From Carboxylicivirga linearis (GTDB lineage: Bacteria; Bacteroidota; Bacteroidia; Bacteroidales; Marinilabiliaceae), in the NCBI RefSeq assembly GCF_018271995.1, contig NZ_JAGUCO010000003.1, forward strand, positions 310,001 through 374,000: a DNA stretch of 64,000 nt. Reading direction: 5' to 3'. Position numbers and translations under genes: made by a program. Shown here one piece after another: positions 51,123 through 59,807 of the stretch (positions are counted from its first letter, which is position 1; the number at the start of each line of letters is the position of its first letter). Under the pieces are notes generated by a model that saw only the letters and a program-made list of their open reading frames with translations, searched no databases and was not told the origin of the DNA.

Positions 51123-53030
51123 ATGGACATTTTTCATCACATACTAAAACAATACTGGGGGTATACTCAGTTCAGACCCTTGCAAGAGGATATTATACGT
51201 TCGGTAGCATCGGGTAAAGACACGCTGGGTCTAATGCCAACTGGTGGAGGTAAGTCGTTGACCTTTCAGGTTCCCGGATTAGCCAAAGAAGGCATTTGTT
51301 TGGTGGTTACACCCTTGATTGCCTTGATGAAAGATCAGGTAGCTAATTTGCGTAGTCGTGATGTAAAAGCTGCAGCTATTCATTCTGGTCTTACGCGTGA
51401 TGAAATAAATGTAATTCTTGAGAACTGCATTTTTGGTGGAACCAAGTTTTTGTATTTATCACCTGAACGGATTGGAACCGAATTATTCCTTGAAAAGTTA
51501 CCTCATATGCCGGTTTCGATGCTGGCTATTGATGAGGCGCATTGTATATCGCAGTGGGGATATGATTTTCGTCCTTCATATTTAAAGATTGCAGAAGTAA
51601 GAGAACATTTGCCTGATGTGCCGGTTCTTGCTCTTACAGCAACAGCCACACCAGATGTGGTGAAGGATATTCAGCAAAAATTGCTTTTCAAAGAAGATAA
51701 TGTATTTGAAAAAAGTTTTAAGCGCGATAACCTGGCTTATGTGGTGCGGTATGCCGAGGATAAAGAAGAGCAGTTGGTAAAGGTGCTGCAAAAAGTACCG
51801 GGTAGTGCTGTGGTATATGTTCGAAGTCGCAAAAAAACCAAAGAGTATGCGGAGTTATTGTTGAAGAATGGAATTTCAGCATCCTCATTTCATGCAGGGA
51901 TGCCCCAGGAGGTGAAAGACGAAAAGCAAAAGCGTTGGACTCAAAATGAAATACGGGTAATGGTTTCGACCAATGCCTTTGGAATGGGAATTGATAAACC
52001 CGATGTGCGTGTGGTTGTACATATGGATGCACCCGATTCGTTGGAAGCTTATTTTCAAGAGGCTGGGCGTGCCGGCAGGGACGAGAAAAAGGCATATGCC
52101 TTGCTGTTGTGGTCCAATAACGATAAAGCGCGATTAAAGCGAAGCATCCCAATGTCTTTTCCTGAAAAAGAAACTATTTTAAATGTTTACAAAGCTTTAG
52201 GTAATTTCTTTCAATTAGCTGTTGGCAGTGGTTTTGGTATGGTATACGATTTTGATATGGGCTTATTTTGCAGCACTTACAAAATGAATGTGATGGTGGT
52301 GTTCAATAGCCTTAAGATTCTGCAGCGTGCCGGATATCTCGAATTCACCGAAGAGTTGAATTTATCATCCAAAGTAATTTTTATTTTGCGCCGCGATGAG
52401 TTGTATAAATTTCAGGTTGCTAATGAGGATTATGATACTTTCATTAAACTATTGCTTCGGTCATACACCGGATTGTTTACAGAGTATGTTTCAATTAATG
52501 AAGAGGTGTTGGCAAAGCGAATGAATGTTACCCGTCAGGTGATTTACGAATACCTGGTTACCTTATCAAAATTAAAGGTGATAAAATTTATTCCTCAGCG
52601 TAAAACTCCACTTATTACGTATACAACATCGCGCGAGGATACCAAGTATATTGAACTGCGTAAGGAAGTTTATAAAGACAGAAAAACGCGTTATGAAGAT
52701 CGTATTGAAAGTGTAATTGAATACGGAAGTACCAATCATATTTGTAGGAGTAAGTTGTTGTTAAGCTACTTTGGTCAGAAAAATATTGAAAACTGCGGGC
52801 AATGTGATGTCTGTCAGCAAATGAAAAAGACTGATCTTTCGGTTAATACCTTTGATGAAATAGAGCAGCAGGTTAAAAAACTACTTAGGAATAATCCCAT
52901 GACCTTCAATGAACTGTCGCTTCAATTGAAAGTAGATGAAAATGATCTTCAGAAAGTAATCCGATGGCTTGAAGAATACGAAGTGATGGGTGAGAATGAA
53001 CAAGGGAAGTTTGAATGGTGGCGCAATTAG
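51123..53030 (+). CDS. recQ: RecQ-family ATP-dependent DNA helicase
   Basis: The 635-residue 3'-5' helicase acts in recombination and fork repair. Motif 0 is YWGYTQFRPLQEDIIRSVAS. The Walker A is MPTGGGKSLTFQ (Lys44), the Walker B is AIDEAHCISQWGYDFRPSY, and motif III is ALTATATPDVV. Domain 2 contains VMVSTNAFGMGIDKPDVRVV and YFQEAGRAGRDE. The zinc-binding segment has HICRSKLLLSYFG and CGQCDVC. A winged-helix-like end follows, but no typical HRDC domain is visible, which fits a shorter Bacteroidota RecQ paralogue. It is followed by the large repeat-bearing gap. Confidence 0.95.
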   Translation: MDIFHHILKQYWGYTQFRPLQEDIIRSVASGKDTLGLMPTGGGKSLTFQVPGLAKEGICLVVTPLIALMKDQVANLRSRDVKAAAIHSGLTRDEINVILENCIFGGTKFLYLSPERIGTELFLEKLPHMPVSMLAIDEAHCISQWGYDFRPSYLKIAEVREHLPDVPVLALTATATPDVVKDIQQKLLFKEDNVFEKSFKRDNLAYVVRYAEDKEEQLVKVLQKVPGSAVVYVRSRKKTKEYAELLLKNGISASSFHAGMPQEVKDEKQKRWTQNEIRVMVSTNAFGMGIDKPDVRVVVHMDAPDSLEAYFQEAGRAGRDEKKAYALLLWSNNDKARLKRSIPMSFPEKETILNVYKALGNFFQLAVGSGFGMVYDFDMGLFCSTYKMNVMVVFNSLKILQRAGYLEFTEELNLSSKVIFILRRDELYKFQVANEDYDTFIKLLLRSYTGLFTEYVSINEEVLAKRMNVTRQVIYEYLVTLSKLKVIKFIPQRKTPLITYTTSREDTKYIELRKEVYKDRKTRYEDRIESVIEYGSTNHICRSKLLLSYFGQKNIENCGQCDVCQQMKKTDLSVNTFDEIEQQVKKLLRNNPMTFNELSLQLKVDENDLQKVIRWLEEYEVMGENEQGKFEWWRN

Positions 53031-53196
53031 CCAATTATTTAAAAAGAGAGAAGACGGAAGACAGAATATCCATTTGCTTTTTGAATATGTCAATCACAAT
53101 TCAACGATTTAACAGTTCAACAACTTAACAATGAAAGACGGAGAACCAAATTCCATCATTATTAATCCATAACCATAAACAATTTATACAGGTGAA
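53031..53196. other. Intergenic segment before the 21-bp array
   Basis: There is no gene here. A short direct repetition occurs at about 53098-53130 (TTCAACGATTTAACAG followed by TTCAACAACTTAACA). Such ATTTAACAATTCAAC-like strings are common low-complexity sequence in Bacteroidota spacers. No terminator for recQ is evident. Confidence 0.4.
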
Positions 53197-53616
53197 AAAG
53201 GTGCAAGGGGTTACCTCTGAGGTACCCCTCCCCACCTTGAAGCTCGACGTTTCGACCTTTTACCTCGGGTGATGAAGCAAAAAGCTCGATGAATGGAGAT
53301 TTTACCTTGGTGATATCACCTCTGAGGTACTCTTTTCCACCTCAAAGGTTAACGCTCGGCCCCTTAACCTCGAACGATGGAGCAAAAAGCTTGGTGTGTG
53401 GATCTTTTTAGTCGACGCTTGAACCAAAAAGCTCGGCGTTTCGACCTTTTAACTTGGGTATTGGAGCAAAAAACTTAGAAAGCGGATCTTTTTTGGCAGC
53501 GAATGTACCTTTAATGGTAAGGTATGATCTTCAAAGCCCGGTACATTCACCTTTTTTCTTCAGTGTTGAACCTCAAATACAGGAAAGCCGACCTAAAAGA
53601 CCAGTGTATTGATCAA
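53197..53616. repeat. Degenerate 21-bp tandem array, 20 units, with phased A/T-tracts
   Basis: The 420 bp divide without a gap into twenty 21-bp units. The best-conserved units start AAAGCTCGGCG and end CGACCTT (53239-53259 and 53428-53448); others alternate with units ending in GAGCAA or GAACCAA, giving a 42-bp super-period over much of the array. Unit borders create short A- or T-tracts centred near 53260, 53281, 53302, 53386, 53407, 53428, 53449, 53470, 53491 and 53554, all multiples of 21 bp apart. Units 53218-53238 and 53323-53343 are a second closely matching pair (TGAGGTAC start). Read in the unit frame, 8 of 20 units contain a stop codon, so it is not a gene. GC content is higher than in neighbouring spacers. 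Confidence 0.85.
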
Positions 53617-53897
53617 TTTATCATGAAGTGACTTATTAGTATTTTGAACTCCGACTATAAAATTAGCTGAGTAGGGTAGGCCGGGGTAAAGTATTAATTA
53701 AACGATGTGTCGATTATTGCCAGAGTATAAAATTGCAGTTGCCTTCTGTTACAATTAATCATTAATGTATCGCTCATCACCAATCCTTTTACATAGTCAT
53801 TAGCTATTCGCTTTTAGGTGCACTCTCCTTTTTTTTTCTTACTTTTGCTCGACAATTATTAGTATACAGAACGTAGCGAGGGAGATTATTAAATAGT
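53617..53897. other. Intergenic segment after the 21-bp array
   Basis: There is no gene in this stretch. The 21-bp pattern fades within about 40 bp. Two similar strings, GACTATAAAATTAGC and GAGTATAAAATTGCA, occur about 75 bp apart. TACTTTTG at 53840-53847 fits the -7 consensus, 50 bp before the DUF5063 start. Confidence 0.4.
53840..53847 (+). promoter_or_regulatory. Candidate -7 element of the DUF5063 operon
   Basis: TACTTTTG fits TAnnTTTG, 50 bp upstream of the ATG at 53898 and downstream of a T-rich run. No -33 element is convincing. Confidence 0.42.
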
Positions 53898-54527
53898 ATG
53901 GAAGAACCATTAAAGCATGTAGTTTATTCGAAAAATGTGATTGAATTTGTGACGGTAGCCAAAGAATATTGCGAATTTTTGGAAGGTGCCGAACAATACC
54001 CTCGACGCGAATTTATTACTATTGCCACCCGCATTATTCCTCTTCTTTATATAAAAGCCAGTATGTTATCAAGAGTTGAAGCTCAGATGGAAGATGAACT
54101 GGAAAAGACAGTGGATGAGATGACCTATGCACATATTCAGAATAAGATTGAACTATTATTGGGTCGCTTCAACGATTACCTGGAAGTATTTAATCAGGAT
54201 ATGCAACGAAGTGATACGCCGGTAATTTCGTATATTGCAGAGGATTTTACGGACATGTATCAGGACCTGAAAGATTTTATTTCATCGTATCGTATAGGAG
54301 TTACTGAAATAATGAATGATGCTTTGTCGGCGGTTCAGGAAAATTTTGAATTGTATTGGGGGCAAAAAGCCGTGAATACCTTGAGGGCTCTTCATGCCGT
54401 ATTATATGGAGAAGAAGACCTGGATGAAGAGGAAGGTGAAGAAGAGGTGAAAGAGGAAAGAAGAAAGGATACCTGGTTCGATCGTTTTCAAAAAGAATGG
54501 TCGGATGAAGATGATGAACTTAGTTAA
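53898..54527 (+). CDS. DUF5063 domain protein
   Basis: The 209-residue soluble helical protein has VIEFVTVAKEYCEFLEGAEQ, PRREFITIATRIIPLLYIKA, and later YIAEDFTDMYQDLKDFISSY and FELYWGQKAVNTLRALHAVL. These match DUF5063. The C-terminus is strongly acidic (EEDLDEEEGEEEVKEE). Its position just before a 3'-5' exonuclease and an rRNA methyltransferase is repeated in many Bacteroidota, so a role in RNA or ribosome biology is an inference. No function is established. Confidence 0.88.
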   Translation: MEEPLKHVVYSKNVIEFVTVAKEYCEFLEGAEQYPRREFITIATRIIPLLYIKASMLSRVEAQMEDELEKTVDEMTYAHIQNKIELLLGRFNDYLEVFNQDMQRSDTPVISYIAEDFTDMYQDLKDFISSYRIGVTEIMNDALSAVQENFELYWGQKAVNTLRALHAVLYGEEDLDEEEGEEEVKEERRKDTWFDRFQKEWSDEDDELS

Positions 54528-54539
54528 AACAACATTTGA

Positions 54540-55142
54540 ATGCAGAAAACCATTTCGAAGGAAGCACTGAGTGAACTTCCGTTGCAACATTTCGAAGGTG
54601 ATGTAGTAGTGGTTGAAGACGAGAGTAAAATAGAAGAACTGGTGCGTGAATTGGAACAACATTCCGTTATTGGTTTTGATACAGAAACAAAGCCTTCTTT
54701 TCAGAAGGGAAAAGTAAATAAGGTAGCTTTGTTGCAGTTGGCTACCTCTGATCAGGGATACCTGTTCAGAATGAATAAAACAGGTTTTCATCCTGCATTA
54801 GTTCGTTTATTAGAAAATCAGGACATTGCTAAAATAGGGGTGGGAATCAGAGATGATTTAAGAGGATTAAATCGCCTGGTTCCATTCAAACATGCAGGTT
54901 TTGTTGAGTTACAGGATTACGTAAAGCAAGTGGGTATTGAAGACACCAGCCTACGAAAATTGGCCGGATTGGTTCTTCATTTCAGAGTCAGCAAACGACA
55001 GCGTTTATCCAATTGGGAAGCGCCACATTTAACACCCAGCCAGGTTATTTATGCAGCCACTGATGCCTGGGTTGCCATTGAGCTTTATAAAAAGCTTACA
55101 GCATTATTTCCAAAAGAAGAAGTACAAACATTAAGTATCTGA
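54540..55142 (+). CDS. 3'-5' exonuclease (RNase D-like DEDD fold)
   Basis: The 200-residue protein has the three Exo motifs. Exo I is IGFDTETKPSFQKGKVNKVA (DxE), Exo II is KIGVGIRDDLRGLNRL with Asp, and Exo III is YAATDAWVAIELYKKL, the DEDDy form with Tyr. FVELQDYVKQVG and LSNWEAPHLTPSQVIYAA also fit. No HRDC domain is present. It is likely a single-domain RNA or DNA exonuclease. It starts 12 bp after the DUF5063 gene and 6 bp before the methyltransferase gene, so all three are one operon. Confidence 0.93.
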   Translation: MQKTISKEALSELPLQHFEGDVVVVEDESKIEELVRELEQHSVIGFDTETKPSFQKGKVNKVALLQLATSDQGYLFRMNKTGFHPALVRLLENQDIAKIGVGIRDDLRGLNRLVPFKHAGFVELQDYVKQVGIEDTSLRKLAGLVLHFRVSKRQRLSNWEAPHLTPSQVIYAATDAWVAIELYKKLTALFPKEEVQTLSI

Positions 55143-55148
55143 TAATAT

Positions 55149-56336
55149 ATGGCTAAGTTGCCAAAGTTAGTTTTAAAGCCCGGGAAAGAGCACAGTCTTA
55201 ATCGCTATCATCCATGGGTGTTTTCAGGAGCCATCAAAAAAATTAAAGGTGATTTGATTGAAGGCGATCTGGTGGAAGTGTTGGATAGTCATGACAATTT
55301 TCTGGCTATAGGTCACTCTATCATAGGATCCATCTCAGTTCGGATACTTACTTTTACTCAGGAAGAAATAGATTATGAATTCTGGAAAAGCAGAATTCAA
55401 AAAGCTTTTGAACTGCGCAAAGCGGTTGGTTTGATTGATAACCCGGAGACAAATGCTTTTCGTCTGGTACATGGCGAAGGTGATTACCTGCCGGGTTTAA
55501 TTATCGATTTCTATAACGGAACAGCGGTTGTGCAAATGCATACAGTAGGTATGTATCGCATTGAAGAAACCATTATAAAAGCTTTAACCGAAGTGATGGG
55601 CGATCGTCTGAAATCGGTTTTTAGCAAGTCGGAAGGCACCTTACCATATAAAGCACATGTAACGGCTGTAAACCGATATGTTTTTGGTAATAAATCGGAG
55701 AAAGTTGCACTTGAAAACGGATTAAAGTTTCATGTTGATTGGGAAAAAGGACAGAAGACCGGCTTTTTTGTTGATCAGCGCGAAAACAGGTCGTTGATAG
55801 AGCATTACAGTAAAGGGCGAGAGGTCCTAAATATGTTTTGTTATACCGGTGGATTCTCGTTTTATGCCATGCGTGGAGGTGCTAAGGTGGTGCATTCGGT
55901 TGATAGTTCGGAACGTGCCATTTATATAACCAATAATAATGTTGAGTTGAACTTCCCGGGCGATGAACGCCATCAGGCATACGCCGAGGATGCATTTAAA
56001 TATTTGGGAGGCATCAAAGATAAGTATGATCTTATTATTCTGGATCCGCCTGCATTTGCAAAACATCAGAATGTGGTGAAGAATGCTATACAGGGATATC
56101 GCAGGTTAAATGCCAAAGCCATAGAACAGATTCGTTCCGGTGGAATTATCTTTACTTTCTCCTGCTCGCAGGTGATAAGTAAAGAGCAGTTCAGAACTAT
56201 GGTCTTTTCTGCAGCGGCACGTGCTAACCGTAAAGTTCGTATATTGCAACAACTAACCCAACCAGCTGATCATCCGGTGGATATTTATCATCCCGAAGGA
56301 GAATACCTGAAAGGGTTGGTTATTTATGTAGAATAA
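55149..56336 (+). CDS. Class I SAM-dependent rRNA cytosine methyltransferase (RlmI-like)
   Basis: The 395-residue enzyme has an N-terminal PUA domain (about 1-75; LVLKPGKEHSLNRYHPWVFS) and a middle domain with GDYLPGLIIDFYNGTAVVQM. The Rossmann methyltransferase has GQKTGFFVDQRENRSLIE, LNMFCYTGGFSFYAMRGGAK for SAM, and LIILDPPAFAKHQ. The catalytic cysteine is in FTFSCSQVISKEQF. RlmI methylates C1962 of 23S rRNA at C5; the same architecture makes that target likely. It is the third gene of the DUF5063 operon. Confidence 0.93.
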   Translation: MAKLPKLVLKPGKEHSLNRYHPWVFSGAIKKIKGDLIEGDLVEVLDSHDNFLAIGHSIIGSISVRILTFTQEEIDYEFWKSRIQKAFELRKAVGLIDNPETNAFRLVHGEGDYLPGLIIDFYNGTAVVQMHTVGMYRIEETIIKALTEVMGDRLKSVFSKSEGTLPYKAHVTAVNRYVFGNKSEKVALENGLKFHVDWEKGQKTGFFVDQRENRSLIEHYSKGREVLNMFCYTGGFSFYAMRGGAKVVHSVDSSERAIYITNNNVELNFPGDERHQAYAEDAFKYLGGIKDKYDLIILDPPAFAKHQNVVKNAIQGYRRLNAKAIEQIRSGGIIFTFSCSQVISKEQFRTMVFSAAARANRKVRILQQLTQPADHPVDIYHPEGEYLKGLVIYVE

Positions 56337-56357
56337 TACATTGAAAAAAGATACTGT

Positions 56358-57593
56358 TTGAAATTTAAAGAATTCAATTTTGCCAATGAGTTGCTTGATG
56401 GCTTAGATGCCATGCGTTTCGAGAAAGCAACTCCTGTTCAGGAGAAAACCATTCCGGTAATTAAGGAAGGGAGTGATTTAATTGCGTGTGCGCAAACCGG
56501 AACAGGTAAAACTGCTGCTTATCTTCTACCGGTATTGGATAAACTGATTCGTAACGGACATAAAGATATCAATGCTTTAATTTTGGTTCCTACACGTGAG
56601 CTTGCCATACAAATTGACCAGCAAATGGAGGGCTTTGGGTATTTTCTGGATGTGTCATCAACAGCCATTTATGGAGGTAATGATAAGGAAGAGTGGAACC
56701 GTCAAAAGAATGCTCTTACCACTGGTGCTGATATTGTTATTGCTACTCCCGGTCGATTGATTCAGCATTTGAGTATGGGATATGTAAATATGTCAACCTT
56801 GCAGCATCTTATTTTGGATGAGGCAGACCGTATGCTGGATATGGGATTCTTTGAGGATATTATGCAAGTAGTAACACATCTTCCCAAAGAACGTCAGACT
56901 TTGATGTTTTCGGCAACCATGCCACCTAAAATCAGGGAGCTGGCAAAAAATATTCTGCACGATCCCGAGGAGGTAAATATATCCATTAGTAAACCTGCTG
57001 AAGGTATTTTACAGGCGGCTTATATGGTTTACGATACCCAGAAAATTCCTTTGCTTAACGGTTTACTGAAAGATAAAGACTTACCAAGTATCATTATTTT
57101 TTCATCAACCAAAATTAAGGTGAAAGAGATCAGTCGTTCGCTGCTGAATAATGGTTTTAATGCCAAGGCTATTCATTCTGATTTGGAGCAGGCTGAGCGA
57201 GAAGATGTATTGCGCGAATTCCGTAATCGTAATGTACAGATACTGGTGGCAACCGATATTATTGCCCGTGGTATTGATATTGAAAAGATTGATTTGGTTA
57301 TCAACTTTGATGTACCACGCGATGCTGAGGATTATGTACATCGTGTTGGAAGAACGGCTCGTGCTGCCACACAAGGGGTTGCCATTACTTTAATTAATGA
57401 AAAAGAAATATTGGAATTTTATCGAATCGAGCAATTGATTGAGACTAATGTATTTAAAATTCCATTGCCTCCCGATTTGGGTGAAGCTCCTGTGTACAAT
57501 CCTGAGGAACTAAAAAAAGGACGGAAACGCAAAGGCGGATACAAAGGAAAAAAGAAAAAGAACTTCAAAAAGAAAGATCATAATAAATCGTAA
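56358..57593 (+). CDS. DEAD-box RNA helicase with basic C-terminal tail
   Basis: The 411-residue protein starts at a TTG (56358), preceded by GAAAAAAGA. That start is needed to keep the Q motif (FKEFNFANELLDGLDAMRF, then TPVQEKTIPV); the next ATG would remove it. The motifs are CAQTGTGKTAAYLLP, PTRELAIQI, LDEADRMLDMGF, SAT, IFSSTKIKVKEIS, VATDIIARGIDIEKIDLVIN and HRVGRTARA. The tail is lysine-rich (KKGRKRKGGYKGKKKKNFKK) and likely binds RNA. The class assists ribosome assembly or RNA turnover. It follows the rRNA methyltransferase by 21 bp. Confidence 0.94.
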   Translation: MKFKEFNFANELLDGLDAMRFEKATPVQEKTIPVIKEGSDLIACAQTGTGKTAAYLLPVLDKLIRNGHKDINALILVPTRELAIQIDQQMEGFGYFLDVSSTAIYGGNDKEEWNRQKNALTTGADIVIATPGRLIQHLSMGYVNMSTLQHLILDEADRMLDMGFFEDIMQVVTHLPKERQTLMFSATMPPKIRELAKNILHDPEEVNISISKPAEGILQAAYMVYDTQKIPLLNGLLKDKDLPSIIIFSSTKIKVKEISRSLLNNGFNAKAIHSDLEQAEREDVLREFRNRNVQILVATDIIARGIDIEKIDLVINFDVPRDAEDYVHRVGRTARAATQGVAITLINEKEILEFYRIEQLIETNVFKIPLPPDLGEAPVYNPEELKKGRKRKGGYKGKKKKNFKKKDHNKS

Positions 57594-57620
57594 AAACAAC
57601 GTTTTATTGATGGGAGAAAT

Positions 57621-57653
57621 TGTTGCCTGTTTCACTTCGGATCAGGCAATTCT
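57621..57653 (+). terminator. Possible terminator after the DEAD-box gene
   Basis: TTGCCTG (57623-57629) and CAGGCAA (57643-57649) pair over 7 bp with a 13-nt loop, followed by a T-rich but interrupted stretch. It is weaker than the other terminators here. Confidence 0.45.
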
Positions 57654-57677
57654 TGTCTTTAATCTAATAATTAAATC

Positions 57678-59807
57678 ATGCAAAACTTATTTGTTGACAT
57701 CATATCCAAAGAATTAAGTCTGGCTGCCCGCAATGTGGCCAATGTTTTAACCTTGTTCGACGAGGGAGCTACCATACCTTTTATCAGTCGTTATCGAAAA
57801 GAGATGACCGGAAGTATGGATGAGGTTCAAGTGGGGGCTGTAAAAGAGCGTTATGAGAAACTTCAGGAAATAGAAAAACGCAAAGAGTCCATATTAAAAT
57901 CGATGGATGAGCAGGGTGTGTTAACAGATGAGTTGGAATCTAAGATTAAAGCAAGTTACAATCTTACCGAACTGGAAGATATTTACCTGCCATACAAACC
58001 CAAACGAAAAACCCGTGCGGTAAAAGCCCGGGAAAAAGGTTTGGAGCCATTGGCTAAAATTATAATGAAACAGCATGAGCGTGATGTGGAAGGACGTGCG
58101 GCTTCTTTCGTAAATAAAGAGGTGGCTAATGTTGAGGAGGCTTTACAGGGCGCTCGTGATATTATTGCTGAATGGATTAATGAGCATAAGGTAGGACGTG
58201 AGATTGTGCGTTCGGTATTTGAGAAAGAGGCTGTTATTTCTTCTAAATTAGTGAAAGGAAAAGAGGAAGAAGCGGCTAAATATAAAGATTACTTCGAGTG
58301 GTCGGAACCTTTGAAAAAATGTCCTTCGCACCGTTATCTGGCCATGCGTCGTGGAGAGAAAGAAGGATATTTAAAATTGAATATTTCGCCCGATGCCGAA
58401 TATGCCATGGAGCGCCTGGATCGTTTCTTTGTAAAGGGAGATACAGATTCTGCAGCTCAGGTGCAGGACGCAGTGACAGATGCTTATAAGCGATTATTGG
58501 CTCCATCTATCGAAACAGAGTTTTCTAATTTGTTTAAAGAAAAATCAGACGAAGAGGCCATAAAAGTATTTACCGATAATTTAAGACAATTATTATTGGC
58601 ATCCCCATTGGGACAGAAACGAGTATTAGCTCTTGATCCGGGTTATCGTACCGGTTGTAAAGTGGTTTGTTTGGATCAATATGGCGATTTATTGGAGAAT
58701 GCCACAATTTATCCCCATCCGCCTCAAAACGACTATAAAAAATCGAGTGATACTATAATAAAGCTGGTTGCCAAGCATAAAATTGAAGCTATTGCTATTG
58801 GCAACGGAACAGCATCTCGCGAAACGGAAGCATTTGCTAAAGGTTTGTCATTTGCCCATAAGGTAGAAGTATTTGTTGTGAGCGAAGATGGTGCTTCGGT
58901 TTATTCTGCAGGAAAAGTAGCCCGTGAAGAGTTTCCTGATTATGATGTGACGGTTCGTGGTGCTGTTTCCATCGGTCGCAGGTTAATGGATCCATTGGCT
59001 GAACTGGTAAAGATTGATCCTAAATCAATAGGAGTTGGACAGTATCAGCACGATGTGGATCAATCGCAGTTGAAAAAATCACTGGATACAGTTGTGGAGT
59101 CGTGTGTAAACTCTGTTGGAGTTAATTTAAATACAGCCAGTAAGCACTTGTTAACCTATGTTTCCGGACTAGGACCTCAATTAGCACAAAACATTGTTGA
59201 TTACCGATCGGAAAATGGAGCCTTCACATCGCGCGATGAATTAAAGAAGGTAACACGTTTGGGAGCGAAAGCCTATGAACAGAGTGCAGGCTTCTTGCGA
59301 ATATCATCTGCAAAAAATCCATTGGATAACACGGCTGTTCATCCCGAATCATATAAGTTGGTAAAGCAAATGGCCAAAGATCTGCATTGCGAAGTAGCCG
59401 ACTTGATTAAAGATAAAACACTACGCAGTAAAGTTGATTTGCAAAGATATGTAACCGACAAAGTGGGATTGCCAACCTTAAATGATATTATGCAGGAGTT
59501 GGATAAGCCGGGAAGAGATCCCCGTGAAGCTATTAAAGCTTTTTCATTTGCTGAGGGCATTTATTCCATTGATGATTTACACGAAGGGATGGAATTGCCC
59601 GGACTGGTTACAAATATCACCAAATTCGGAGCTTTTGTAGATGTGGGTGTAAAGCAGGATGGATTAGTTCATATTTCACAGTTAGCCAATCAGTATGTGA
59701 GTGACCCTAACCAGATTGTAAAATTACAGCAACAGGTTAAAGTAAGAGTGTTAGAAATAGACCATCAACGAAAAAGAATACAGCTTTCGATGAAAGGACT
59801 TAATTAG
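57678..59807 (+). CDS. tex: Tex-like RNA-binding transcription accessory protein
   Basis: The 709-residue protein has the Tex order. The N-terminal helical domain includes VLTLFDEGATIPFISRYRKE and LEDIYLPYKPKRKTRAVKAR. A YqgF-like RNase H fold has RVLALDPGYRTGCKVVCLDQ and AIAIGNGTASRETEAFAKGL. A helix-hairpin-helix region has VNLNTASKHLLTYVSGLGPQ and SENGAFTSRDELKKVTRLGA. A C-terminal S1 domain (about 632-708) has GMELPGLVTNITKFGAFVDV and GLVHISQLANQYV. Tex binds nucleic acid and influences transcription and ribosome-associated processes. Its last codons overlap the convergent kinase gene by 4 bp. Confidence 0.96.
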   Translation: MQNLFVDIISKELSLAARNVANVLTLFDEGATIPFISRYRKEMTGSMDEVQVGAVKERYEKLQEIEKRKESILKSMDEQGVLTDELESKIKASYNLTELEDIYLPYKPKRKTRAVKAREKGLEPLAKIIMKQHERDVEGRAASFVNKEVANVEEALQGARDIIAEWINEHKVGREIVRSVFEKEAVISSKLVKGKEEEAAKYKDYFEWSEPLKKCPSHRYLAMRRGEKEGYLKLNISPDAEYAMERLDRFFVKGDTDSAAQVQDAVTDAYKRLLAPSIETEFSNLFKEKSDEEAIKVFTDNLRQLLLASPLGQKRVLALDPGYRTGCKVVCLDQYGDLLENATIYPHPPQNDYKKSSDTIIKLVAKHKIEAIAIGNGTASRETEAFAKGLSFAHKVEVFVVSEDGASVYSAGKVAREEFPDYDVTVRGAVSIGRRLMDPLAELVKIDPKSIGVGQYQHDVDQSQLKKSLDTVVESCVNSVGVNLNTASKHLLTYVSGLGPQLAQNIVDYRSENGAFTSRDELKKVTRLGAKAYEQSAGFLRISSAKNPLDNTAVHPESYKLVKQMAKDLHCEVADLIKDKTLRSKVDLQRYVTDKVGLPTLNDIMQELDKPGRDPREAIKAFSFAEGIYSIDDLHEGMELPGLVTNITKFGAFVDVGVKQDGLVHISQLANQYVSDPNQIVKLQQQVKVRVLEIDHQRKRIQLSMKGLN

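Noticed and set aside
51718-52152. 144-codon minus-strand reading frame
   Set aside because: It is antisense to the conserved helicase core of recQ and has no recognisable domain.
53197-53616. CRISPR array or leader
   Set aside because: There are no identical repeats separated by unique spacers. The 21-bp units drift throughout and no cas gene is present.
53197-53616. Protein-coding gene made of 7-residue repeats
   Set aside because: In the unit frame 8 of 20 units contain stop codons, and no plausible start with a ribosome-binding site precedes it.
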